From Bradyrhizobium lablabi (GTDB taxonomy: Bacteria > Pseudomonadota > Alphaproteobacteria > Rhizobiales > Xanthobacteraceae): DNA of 64,000 nt. The translations under genes were made by a program, and so were the position numbers. Position 1 is the first letter of the stretch. Every line of letters begins with the position of its first letter. The notes under the pieces are model-generated. The model saw nothing but the letters and a program-made list of their open reading frames with translations. It was not told the DNA's origin and did not search any database. The DNA lies in the NCBI RefSeq assembly GCF_018131005.1, contig NZ_JAFCJK010000001.1:434001-498000 (forward strand), read 5' to 3'. Shown piece after piece: positions 9,497 through 17,362 of this stretch.

Positions 9497-10516
9497 TCAA
9501 TTCTTCGGCCTTAGGTCGACGCCGACCGCCTTGTTGATGAAGCGCAGCGTATAGCCTTTGCGGTAGTCGATGGTGCTCTTGACCACGCCGGCACGCACCA
9601 TCTTTTCGAAGAAGCTCGCCATCCGCTCGTCGGTCATGGCACCGATGCCATTCTTGACCGAGTCTCCAGAATCGACGATGCCGTACTCCTTCATTTTGGT
9701 GACCGAATAGGCGAGCAGTTCGTCGGTGATCTCCGGGTTGAGCTTTTTGATCATCGCGTTGCCCGCAGAATTGTCGCCGTAGATGTAGTGGTACCATCCG
9801 ATGATCGAGGCATCGACAAAGCGCTGCACGAGGTCTGGCTTCTTGTCGATGATTTCGCGCCGCGTCTCGATCAGCGTCGAATAGGTGTTGAAGCCGTAGT
9901 CGGCGATCAGGAGGACGTTCGGCTTGAAGCCGGCCGCCTTCTCCACCGCATAGGGTTCGGACGTAACATAGCCCTGCATCGAGCTCTGCTTGTTCACGAT
10001 GAAGGGCTGCGGGTTGAAGGTGTAGGGCTTTACCTTGCTTTCGCTGAAGCCGTATTCGGACCTCAGCCACTGGAAGTAGCTGGTGATGCCTTCCTTGGAG
10101 ATGAAAAGCGTCAGCGGCTTGAGATCCTCGATCTTGTCAAGCTTGACCTCAGGATGGGTGAGGAAGACCTGCGGCTCCTTCTGGAACATGGCGGCAACCG
10201 CGACCAGCGGCACGTTGTTGGTGACGGCGTCGAAGGTTTGCAGCAGATTCGCGCTCATGAAGAAGTCGAGCTTGCCCGCAATCAGGAGCATGCGGTTGTT
10301 CTCGTTGGGACCGCCGGGCACGATCGTCACGTCGAGGCCGTAGCTCTTGTAGGTGCCGTCGGCGACAGCCTGGAAGAATCCGCCATGCTCGGCCTCGGCG
10401 ACCCAATTGGTTCCGAACGAGACCTTGTCCAGGGTTTGCGCGCGCCCGGGCGCAAGCGCCGCGAGGACGGCAAACAGGCCTGCGGTTAACGTTCGCGGCA
10501 AAAAGGCCGGGTTCAT
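9497..10516 (-). CDS. NMT1/THI5-like periplasmic substrate-binding protein
   Basis: A 339-residue binding protein with a Sec signal (TAGLFAVLAALAPGRAQ). The start is ATG 10516 with GGAG about 9 bases upstream; the open frame reaches 10546. FGTNWVAEAEHGGFFQAVADG is the usual first strand-helix of the NMT1/THI5-like family, which binds sulfonates, pyrimidines or nitriles. It contains GGPNENN and a second-lobe YVTSEPYAVEKAAG. As first gene of the operon it sets ligand specificity. A pyrimidine-like ligand is possible given the divergent creatininase-family gene, but this is inference. Confidence 0.85.
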   Translation of the reverse strand: MNPAFLPRTLTAGLFAVLAALAPGRAQTLDKVSFGTNWVAEAEHGGFFQAVADGTYKSYGLDVTIVPGGPNENNRMLLIAGKLDFFMSANLLQTFDAVTNNVPLVAVAAMFQKEPQVFLTHPEVKLDKIEDLKPLTLFISKEGITSYFQWLRSEYGFSESKVKPYTFNPQPFIVNKQSSMQGYVTSEPYAVEKAAGFKPNVLLIADYGFNTYSTLIETRREIIDKKPDLVQRFVDASIIGWYHYIYGDNSAGNAMIKKLNPEITDELLAYSVTKMKEYGIVDSGDSVKNGIGAMTDERMASFFEKMVRAGVVKSTIDYRKGYTLRFINKAVGVDLRPKN

Positions 10517-10649
10517 GATTGGACTCCGTCGATTGTTCTGGCCCATGATGGAAGGCGGAGGACGTGGACCGCGCCCCGGGGACGGGGATCACACCCCCGT
10601 AATGACGAACAAAGTACCTCGCAAATTCATCCAAAGAAAAGACCGCTTG

Positions 10650-11474
10650 ATGACTGCGCCACTTCCGCCCCGCGACTGGACCGAAATCCGCTGGCCCGAC
10701 ATCGCCAAGAGCGCGCCGTCGCGCTGGGTCGCGGTGCTGCCGCTGGCGGCAACCGAGCAGCACGGACCGCATCTGCCGCTTGGAACCGACGTCATGATCG
10801 GCGAGGCCTATCTGGCGCGGGTGCGCGAATTGCTGCCGGCGCAAATTCCGGCGACGTTCCTGCCGCTGCAACCGGTCGGCATCTCCACCGAGCATATCGA
10901 CTTTCCTGGCACGCTGACGCTGCCATCGGAGGTGGCGCTGAAAAGCTGGGGAGCGCTTGGGGAGAGCGTCGCACGGGCCGGCGTGAAGAAACTCGTGATG
11001 GTAACGAGTCATGGCGGCAACAGCGCCGCGATGTCGCTGGTGGCACAGGATTTGCGCGCGCAACACCGCATGCTCGTCGTGACCACGAGTTGGTCGCGTT
11101 TCGGTGTGCCGGACGGATTGTTCGTCGCCGACGAGTTGCGCCACGGCATCCACGGCGGCGCGGTCGAGACCTCGATCATGCTGGCCAGATATCCGCAGCA
11201 TGTCCGCAGGGATGCGATCGCGGACTTTCACCCGGCCAGCATCGCGATCGAGAAGGATCACCGCTTTCTGTCGACACAGCGGCCGGCGCCTTTCGCCTGG
11301 CAGGCGCAGGATCTCCATCCGCGCGGAGCAATCGGCGATGCGACCAAGGCCTCCGCAGAGAAGGGCGAGGAATTGCTCGACCACGGCGCCCGCGCATTCT
11401 GCGAATTGCTCCAAGACGTCGATAACTTCGACGTGAACAGGCTTGCCGCGTTACCCGGCAGCCCGGCCAAGTAG
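10650..11474 (+). CDS. Creatininase-family amidohydrolase
   Basis: A 274-residue protein of the creatininase/FAPy-deformylase (ArfB)/MftE family. Metal ligands appear in ATEQHGPHLPLGTD, in SHGGNSA and in the Glu of GIHGGAVETS. The family hydrolyses C-N amide bonds with a dinuclear metal centre. The chosen start, ATG 10650 (MTAPLPPRDW), has only a weak AAGAAAAG upstream; the frame continues to 10353 across the divergent promoter, which is implausible. It is divergent from the NMT1-like ABC operon, so it may act on the imported compound. Confidence 0.8.
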   Translation: MTAPLPPRDWTEIRWPDIAKSAPSRWVAVLPLAATEQHGPHLPLGTDVMIGEAYLARVRELLPAQIPATFLPLQPVGISTEHIDFPGTLTLPSEVALKSWGALGESVARAGVKKLVMVTSHGGNSAAMSLVAQDLRAQHRMLVVTTSWSRFGVPDGLFVADELRHGIHGGAVETSIMLARYPQHVRRDAIADFHPASIAIEKDHRFLSTQRPAPFAWQAQDLHPRGAIGDATKASAEKGEELLDHGARAFCELLQDVDNFDVNRLAALPGSPAK

Positions 11475-11603
11475 CTGGACCATCTGGCGAATAGCGGTCA
11501 GAGCCAACCATCCCGGCAGGAATCGAACCGGATTTGCGAAGCCACCGTCCAACGGGCATGCGGACCATGACGGCACCGCGGCTGAACAGGACGGGAAGTT
11601 CTC

Positions 11604-11856
11604 ATGTCGATCAGGACCCGCATTGCCGCCGCCGCCCTCGCCGCTCGTGCCGTGACGGGCACCATGGGGTCAACCACTTTGCAGGCCGAGGCCGGCTGGC
11701 TGCGCGGCCTGGGTGCGGAAGTCCTCGGTGCCACGATGGTCGAGAGCACGATCGCGGCCAGTGACGGCTACCACTACGAGCTATCGCCGCCGCGGCCGGA
11801 TTCGCCGGTTCGACGCTTACGGCAATTATGTCCGCCGCATGCGCACCTGCGGCTGA
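11604..11856 (+). pseudogene. Frameshifted small secreted protein
   Basis: The frame from ATG 11604 encodes a signal-like start (MSIRTRIAAAALAA) and continues to IAASDGYHYE. The family-typical C terminus, ending DAYGNYVRRMRTCG, is encoded in a different frame with its stop at 11854-11856. A one-base shift near 11780-11785 would join them into one small Bradyrhizobium-type secreted protein of about 84 residues. It is either a pseudogene or an assembly error; the product is of unknown function. Confidence 0.55.
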
Positions 11857-11917
11857 TCGATTGAGTTCAAGGATTTCGCATTCGGCGCGGGTCCTCATCC
11901 AACCCGTGTCGTAGCCC

Positions 11918-11947
11918 GACCCGCCCGGCTGTCCCCCCGGGCGGGTC
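11918..11947 (+). terminator. Rho-independent terminator-like hairpin
   Basis: A perfect 11-bp GC stem (GACCCGCCCGG / CCGGGCGGGTC) with an 8-base loop, followed by TTCATTT. It sits about 60 bp after the broken small secreted gene and is probably its terminator. Confidence 0.65.
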
Positions 11948-12134
11948 TTCATTTCGGCCCCGATCGTCTGCGCCGATGCGTCGCGTTGTGCGGCGAGACT
12001 GTTCGAGCCGGCCAGCGATGCAGGCTGGCAACATGGCGCAGGCCAATCGCGCACAAAGGCCGCGTCAACGGGCCTCTGTTAAGGGACTGTCATCAGCGGA
12101 TGCGATGGCCGGAGAGCGGCCATTCCCTAGTTGC

Positions 12135-12155
12135 TATTGCGAATGATTTGCAATA
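12135..12155. promoter_or_regulatory. Fur/Mur-box-like palindrome upstream of the porin
   Basis: The core ATTGCGAATGATTTGCAAT is a 9-1-9 inverted repeat with one mismatch, extended by T and A at the ends. It resembles the general Fur-type box (GCAAATGATTTGC style). It lies about 150 bp before the porin ATG, a plausible promoter position. The binding protein (Fur or Mur) is inferred. Confidence 0.5.
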
Positions 12156-12305
12156 AGGATGGCAGCATTGTTGATCTGAGTTGATGCGCAGATCGAACTG
12201 GGGGCGGCTCGCCATGGCTTCAAAACTCGGCTGGCGGATGGCGGACAAATCTGCCGTGATGGCCGCCGATTCTGCCAACCGCCCGGCGCTGGACGAAACT
12301 GCATC

Positions 12306-14300
12306 ATGACCTGTGCCCGCGCATTCCGGGTCCATATCGCCGCCGGCACGGCGCTCGGCGTGGCCGCATTCGGCGCGCCCGCGATCGCGGCCGACGTCGC
12401 ATTGCCGGTCAAGGCGCCCCACCTGAAGACCGTGTTCGACTGGACCGGCTTCTACATCGGCGCACACGCCGGCTACTCCCGCGGCACGTCGGTGGCGACG
12501 CTGTCCGATGCCGCGGTGACGACCACCAGCAACACCTTCAGCGGCGTGATCGGCGGCCTGCAGGCCGGCTACAATTGGCGGGCGAGTTCCGGCCTGCTGC
12601 TCGGCGTCGAAACCGACATGATGTTCCCGAACTACCTGACGTCGAATTCGGTGATGTCGTTGATCGCAACACCGCGTTCGATCGCCAGCGAACAGTGGGA
12701 TTATGTCGGCACGGTGCGCGGCCGCATCGGCTATGCGAGCGGTCCGTGGCTCGCCTATGCCACCGGCGGCTTCGCCTTCATGGGCGAGCGTTTCCTCAAT
12801 GTGCCCACCGTCGGCGACGAGGAAAAGGACATTCATGTCCGCTTCGGCTGGGCCGCTGGCGCCGGCCTCGAATATGCGTTCGCGCCGAACTGGACGGCGC
12901 GGGTCGAATATCTCTACAGCCGGTTCGAAGGTGCCGGCGTCGTCCTGCCGTCGGGCACGCAATATGCTTCTCAGCCCGACTTCCAGGCGGTGCGCCTCGG
13001 CCTCAATCGCAAGATCGACCTGACCGGGTCGAGCGGCCTGACGCCGGCGGCGCAGATCGCCGACCCCGAATCCGACCGCTGGGAAATCCACGGCCAGACC
13101 ACCTATCTGCCGCAGGGCTACCCGGGGTTTCGAGCGCTCTATACCGGGACCAACAGCCTGACGCCGGCGGCGCAGCTCCAGGCGACATGGAGCAACAGTC
13201 TTTATCTGAACGCCCGACTCTGGGACGGCGGCGAGCTCTACTACAATCCCGAGCTGCTGCAGGGGTTCGGACTGAATGACACGGTCGGCCTCGGCGGCTT
13301 CTCGAACGGCGAAGCGCAGAAATCCAACTTCCCCTACCCGCATTACAACACCTCGCGGCTTCTTGTGCGCCAGACCTTCGGCTTCGGCGGCGAGCAGGAG
13401 GAACTGGCGAGCGGTCCGGGCCAGCTCGGCGGCAAGGTCGACGTCAACCGCCTGACCATCCAGGCCGGTAAATTCGCGGTAACCGACGTATTCGACGGCA
13501 ACGCCTATGCCAAGGACACGCGCAAGGATTTTCTGAACTGGTCGATCTGGGCACCCGGCGCCTTCGACTATTCCGCCGACAAGGTCGGCCTCACCTACGG
13601 CATAACAGCCGAATTGAATCAGAAGCGCTGGGCGCTGCGCGCCGGCTATTTCCTGATGGATGCGGTCTCGAACTCGAACAGCTTCGACACCAATGTCTTC
13701 CGGCGCGGCGAATATGTGGTCGAGCTCGAGACGCGCTATCAGCTGTTCTCGCTACCCGGCAAGCTGCGCACGCTCGCCTGGCTCAACAGCGCCTTCTCCG
13801 GAAGCTATCGCGAAACGCTGGACAACCCGGCGCTCGATCTCGACATCGCGCTGACGCGCGCCGGCCGCATCAAATACGGCTATGTCCTCAACCTCGAACA
13901 GGCGCTGACCGAGGACATCGGCCTGTTCGGCCGCTGGAGCTGGAACAACGGCCAGACCGAGATCATGGCCTTCACCGACATCGACGCCTCGCTGTCGCTG
14001 GGCACCTCGATCAAGGGCACCAGATGGGGCCGGCCCGACGACACGATCGGCATCGCCGGCGCCATCAACGCGCTGTCGAACGATCACCGCGACTTCATTG
14101 CCGCCGGCGGCCTCGGCGTGCTGATCGGCGACGGCGCGCTGAACTACCGGAAGGAGCGGATCCTGGAAACCTATTACGCCTTCGCGCTGAACAAATATTT
14201 CACGCTGACCGCGGACTACCAGTTCGTCACCAACCCCGCCTACAATGCCGACCGCGGCCCGGTGCACATTTTCTCGGGCCGGCTGCACGGCGAGTTTTAG
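12306..14300 (+). CDS. Fusion porin: Omp25-like beta-barrel plus OprB carbohydrate porin
   Basis: A 664-residue outer-membrane protein with a Sec signal (ending AIAADVALP). Residues about 45-240 form an Omp25/RopB-type eight-stranded barrel (FDWTGFYIGAHAGYS, ending VRLGLNRKI). Residues about 255-664 match OprB/carbohydrate-selective porin: WEIHGQTTYLPQGYPGF, NPELLQGFGL, GKFAVTDVFDGN, FLNWSIW and a terminal Phe. A 20-base identical repeat encodes LTPAAQ at 13036-13055 and again at 13156-13175, close to the junction. It would admit sugars or similar small solutes. The Shine-Dalgarno is weak, so the start is slightly uncertain. Confidence 0.85.
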   Translation: MTCARAFRVHIAAGTALGVAAFGAPAIAADVALPVKAPHLKTVFDWTGFYIGAHAGYSRGTSVATLSDAAVTTTSNTFSGVIGGLQAGYNWRASSGLLLGVETDMMFPNYLTSNSVMSLIATPRSIASEQWDYVGTVRGRIGYASGPWLAYATGGFAFMGERFLNVPTVGDEEKDIHVRFGWAAGAGLEYAFAPNWTARVEYLYSRFEGAGVVLPSGTQYASQPDFQAVRLGLNRKIDLTGSSGLTPAAQIADPESDRWEIHGQTTYLPQGYPGFRALYTGTNSLTPAAQLQATWSNSLYLNARLWDGGELYYNPELLQGFGLNDTVGLGGFSNGEAQKSNFPYPHYNTSRLLVRQTFGFGGEQEELASGPGQLGGKVDVNRLTIQAGKFAVTDVFDGNAYAKDTRKDFLNWSIWAPGAFDYSADKVGLTYGITAELNQKRWALRAGYFLMDAVSNSNSFDTNVFRRGEYVVELETRYQLFSLPGKLRTLAWLNSAFSGSYRETLDNPALDLDIALTRAGRIKYGYVLNLEQALTEDIGLFGRWSWNNGQTEIMAFTDIDASLSLGTSIKGTRWGRPDDTIGIAGAINALSNDHRDFIAAGGLGVLIGDGALNYRKERILETYYAFALNKYFTLTADYQFVTNPAYNADRGPVHIFSGRLHGEF

Positions 14301-14371
14301 AAAGCACTAGGTGGGCCGGGATGCACAGCCGGACACGGCGACGTGCAACCCGCGCCGCGCGCTCTCCATCG

Positions 14372-14443
14372 TCATTGCGAGCGGAGCGAAGCAATCCATC
14401 TATCGCCGAGTTGAGCCATGGATTCCTCGCTCCGCTCGCAATG
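14372..14443. repeat. REP-like inverted repeat
   Basis: Arms of about 27 bases (starting CATTGCGAGCGGAGCGAAGC, and its near complement ending CCGCTCGCAATG) flank a short centre. A version of the same arm is found at 54685-54712. This is a dispersed intergenic repeat; the rest of 14301-14534 holds nothing else I can support. Confidence 0.7.
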
Positions 14444-14534
14444 ACCGGGTTGGGTTCGAACTCAATTTTTCAAGCAGCATGACGATGTGAGTTCGCGTTC
14501 TCGCGACATGGTTTGTCCGAGCCCTGCAAAATTA

Positions 14535-14660
14535 TCAAGGTACGTTCACCGCGGGCATTGGCCGTGTGGGGAGAGGTTTGAACGGACTATGATACATTGC
14601 CGCCACCGCGACGAGCGCGACGGCGACGACGATGATCCCACGCATGATAAGGCTCCACAT
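14535..14660 (-). CDS. Possible 41-residue single-TM small protein
   Basis: ATG 14660 opens a 41-residue frame with one hydrophobic helix (IIVVAVALVAVAAMY) followed by a Pro-rich tail (KPLPTRPMP). No clear Shine-Dalgarno is present, and the case rests only on the membrane helix and the otherwise empty interval. A 72-residue frame on the other strand over the same bases is Arg/His/Asp-rich and looks like its shadow. Confidence 0.3.
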   Translation of the reverse strand: MWSLIMRGIIVVAVALVAVAAMYHSPFKPLPTRPMPAVNVP

Positions 14661-14790
14661 GAAGCCAAATCTAAGCAATACCGCACATCAAGACCTGTGA
14701 ACTAGGCCACAAACTCCTGGTGACGAAGGTTCACAACGGCGGCACCGACTGCATCAAGCGGCCAGCCGCAACGTATCCTGCGAGAAGCCC

Positions 14791-15015
14791 ATGCCGATAC
14801 GAGCCATCCTTTTAGTCCTGTGTTTCCTGGCCGACTTTAGCCCGGCAGCGCAAGCTCTCACGTTGGACGAAATCAAGACCAAGCTTGCGGCAGCCGGCTA
14901 TTCGAACGTTCGCGAAGTCCCATCCGGTAAGATTCGGATATTCAAGGCCACAAAGGATGGACAGGAACGGTCCGTCGTCGTTGACAGCACCGGCCATATC
15001 AAAGAGTTGCAATAG
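14791..15015 (+). CDS. Small secreted PepSY-like protein
   Basis: A 74-residue protein with a Sec signal peptide (AILLVLCFLADFSPAAQA). A compact domain follows (TLDEIKTKLAAAGYSNVREV, then an IKEL ending) that resembles the small PepSY-like periplasmic domain. The mature part is only about 50 residues. Such proteins are often periplasmic inhibitors or sensors; no specific role is shown. It is flanked by repeats and short genes rather than an operon. Confidence 0.65.
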   Translation: MPIRAILLVLCFLADFSPAAQALTLDEIKTKLAAAGYSNVREVPSGKIRIFKATKDGQERSVVVDSTGHIKELQ

Positions 15016-15062
15016 CGCGGCAGCACCTGCGCACGATGTGCAACGTTCTCATCTCTTTGTTT

Positions 15063-15113
15063 GAGCATGATCTCTTCGGAGAACCGCTACGCACTTTTCC
15101 GGATCATGCTTTA
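15063..15113. repeat. Dispersed GCATGATC palindromic repeat
   Basis: An element bounded by GCATGATC and GATCATGC. Its 28-base part at 15082-15109 is identical, in reverse complement, to 58417-58444. It is an intergenic repeat family; a shorter related piece begins at 46101. Confidence 0.7.
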
Positions 15114-15308
15114 GCGCGGCGTCTCTAAGGGTTGCCCCGGCGCTCGATCAAGCGGCGGATGCGGACGAGCCAGACCCGTCGTTCCCGCTGGAACGTCGTT
15201 ACCGGCTAGGCGCGTGTTGATGTTTCCGAGTGTAGCGAAGAACGCGCCTGCGACCGCTGCGGCGAAAATCACGGCGAACAGGATCAGTGCGGTGCGGTAG
15301 TTGTCCAT
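15111..15308 (-). CDS. Small single-TM membrane protein
   Basis: A 65-residue protein. The start is ATG 15308, preceded by GGAGGG about 8 bases upstream. One long hydrophobic helix (TALILFAVIFAAAVAGAFFATL) near the N terminus is followed by a short polar, Pro-rich tail ending RAPGQPLETPR. Orientation and partners are unknown, and I do not recognise a family. The good Shine-Dalgarno and clean topology make it likely to be real. Confidence 0.6.
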   Translation of the reverse strand: MDNYRTALILFAVIFAAAVAGAFFATLGNINTRLAGNDVPAGTTGLARPHPPLDRAPGQPLETPR

Positions 15309-15697
15309 GGGCGATACCCTCCAGCGCACGGGATATTAACGCAGGGCATGGTCGAAGGGTCCTCGCCGTAAGGGGTACCCCTGGGCTGCGGTCGGGCCCG
15401 GGGAGTTCCGGTGCCCGTCGGGACTCGAGAATTGAGTGCAGTCCAGCACCCTCACCGTAATTCCGCAGATCGCAAATCCGTAAATTGTAAATCTTCCCGC
15501 ACCACCGCGCGCACTCCGACGCCGGGCTCCAACGAAGCGCAACCAAACGTTCCTTCTCGCCCGCGCTTCAGCAAGTCATCAAGCAGCACCAGAACTTTCT
15601 TCGTTATGTAATCGAGTTGAGATGCCGCTGTAACGCCGCCGCGTCATTGTTGTGTGCGTGATCTGACTAGATCTTGTCCTCCTTGGAGACTTTTGCT
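15309..15697. other. Intergenic region before the prenyltransferase-isomerase gene
   Basis: 389 bp without a supportable gene. Base composition drops towards the right end. It should contain the promoters of both the divergent small membrane protein and the fusion gene, but I see no clear operator. Confidence 0.4.
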
Positions 15698-17362
15698 GTG
15701 ACTGACGTAAATTCTGCCACCGCCGTGCGTTCCTTTGGCGACTTTCTGGCAGAACAGTGGGGGCTGCTATGTCGCATCAACCGCTTTGCCGATAATGAAA
15801 TTGATTCATTGAATGCGGAGCTTCGTGAGCTATTACATCCATGGGGTAACAACCCTATTGGACATTACTGCCAATATCCATCGTTTGTCTCAGATGATGG
15901 CTTCCCGGCGGAGTTCTCATTAAGTTGGCGAGCCAGCGGGCCAGAAGTACGAATACTATTTGAGTCACTGAGCTCGGATCTAAGTGCGCGAGGTGCACAG
16001 GATGCGGGTCGCCTGTTGACCCGCCGATTGGCTTCAAGGGCGGGCGTCGACATCAATCGCTATTTGGCGGTGGAAGAGCTGTTCACAACAGACGCTCCTC
16101 TGCTGGGTCGGCCGACAATCTGGCATTCCATGGCGAAGCAGCCAGGACGTTCTTCACCGCGTTACAAGGTATACTTAAATCCGCAATCACAAGGATTACA
16201 CCGTACCTTGCCGGTGGTTTCAGAAGCCATGGCCAGGATCGGCATGTCGACCGCGTGGCGTTCAGTGGCCGAACGTTATGCAGAACTGGAAGCAGGCGGC
16301 CATAAAATCGAATTCTTTGCGCTCGATCTAGAGAAGCCGGAGATCGCCAGGGCGAAAGTCTATTTCCGACACCACTCCATTGCGCTCAACGAGCTGGATA
16401 CGGTAGCGTCCCTTGCCCGCGGGCACGACTCCGGACGTGCGTCTCATGCTTACAATGCGTGTTACGACAAGGAGTCATTGATTGTGAACGAACCGATGAC
16501 CTGCCTGGCGTTCCGAACAGGATCGAATTGTCCGGAGGAGGCTAATGTATACCTCAGGCTGAATGGTGCAGGGCGACCCGATCCGATAATGGCCGTTTTG
16601 CGTGCTGAGAGGGCCGATACTGCCAGTTACTTGGCGCTAAAGACGCTCTACAAGCCTAATACATCAGTGACCCGGGAACTGTTGAGCTTTCGAACAATTT
16701 CCCCCGCCAGCCCCGCCGATGTCGGGCTCTACCTGCGGTTCCCGCAGTACGACAGAGGTCAAGAGCGCATTGAGGCACCAGTGAAAGAAGAGATGGTTGT
16801 ATTGTGCACGCCGGCAGGTGCAACAGCTGGCATTTTGCCAAAAAGCAAGGTGCATCACCGTGAGACACCCCTTCACTTGGCTTTTTCGTGCTACCTATTC
16901 GACCAAGAAGGGAATTTACTCGTCACTCGTCGATCTCACAACAAGCGCACTTGGCCGGGGGTTATCACAAATAGCTGCTGCGGCCACCCAGCTCCCGACG
17001 AGCCTCTGACCGTTGCGGTTAGGCGGCGAGTCAAACAGGAGCTGGGTTTGAGTGCAACCGATATCAAGCTCATCCTTCCGGCATTCAGGTACAAAGCGCA
17101 AATGGCTAATGGTGTCGCTGAGAACGAGCTCTGCCCGGTCTTCACGGCGCTTGCCAATCCTGCGGACCTCACTGCGGATCCAGAGGAGGTCGACAGCGCA
17201 GAATGGCTACCGTGGTCCACTTTTGCTGCCCAAGTCCTCCGCGCTGATCGCGAAGTGTCGCCATGGTGCAGACTGCAGATTGCTCAACTGGCATCATTGG
17301 GTCCTGACCCGATGAGTTGGCCGGTGACGACTGGCAGGCTTCCCGCCGCTGCACTTCTCTGA
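15698..17362 (+). CDS. Aromatic (DMATS/ABBA) prenyltransferase fused to type I isopentenyl-diphosphate isomerase
   Basis: A 554-residue bifunctional enzyme. Start GTG 15698 has GGAG 9 bases upstream; the frame opens at TTG 15674. Residues 1 to about 360 look like a DMATS-type prenyltransferase. E72 and R85 lie in EFSLSW and EVRILFE, and K157-V-Y159 and R218-A-K220-V-Y222 match the K-x-Y and R-x-K-x-Y pyrophosphate-binding and tyrosine-shield motifs of fungal DMATS. Residues from about 364 are an Idi-1 Nudix isomerase: H386, H393, C428, H430, E475 and E477 fall at the spacing of E. coli Idi H25, H32, C67, H69, E114 and E116. The C-terminal half would convert IPP to DMAPP, which the N-terminal half would transfer to an aromatic acceptor, probably indolic. 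The gene is AT-richer than its neighbours (15841-15900 is 26/60 G+C). The acceptor is unknown. Confidence 0.85.
   Translation: MTDVNSATAVRSFGDFLAEQWGLLCRINRFADNEIDSLNAELRELLHPWGNNPIGHYCQYPSFVSDDGFPAEFSLSWRASGPEVRILFESLSSDLSARGAQDAGRLLTRRLASRAGVDINRYLAVEELFTTDAPLLGRPTIWHSMAKQPGRSSPRYKVYLNPQSQGLHRTLPVVSEAMARIGMSTAWRSVAERYAELEAGGHKIEFFALDLEKPEIARAKVYFRHHSIALNELDTVASLARGHDSGRASHAYNACYDKESLIVNEPMTCLAFRTGSNCPEEANVYLRLNGAGRPDPIMAVLRAERADTASYLALKTLYKPNTSVTRELLSFRTISPASPADVGLYLRFPQYDRGQERIEAPVKEEMVVLCTPAGATAGILPKSKVHHRETPLHLAFSCYLFDQEGNLLVTRRSHNKRTWPGVITNSCCGHPAPDEPLTVAVRRRVKQELGLSATDIKLILPAFRYKAQMANGVAENELCPVFTALANPADLTADPEEVDSAEWLPWSTFAAQVLRADREVSPWCRLQIAQLASLGPDPMSWPVTTGRLPAAALL

Noticed and set aside
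10517..10649. TPP riboswitch before the NMT1-like operon
   Set aside because: The conserved CUGAGA and ACCUGA elements are absent.
12093..13343. 416-codon open frame opposite the fusion porin
   Set aside because: No domain signature; the plus-strand porin explains the bases.
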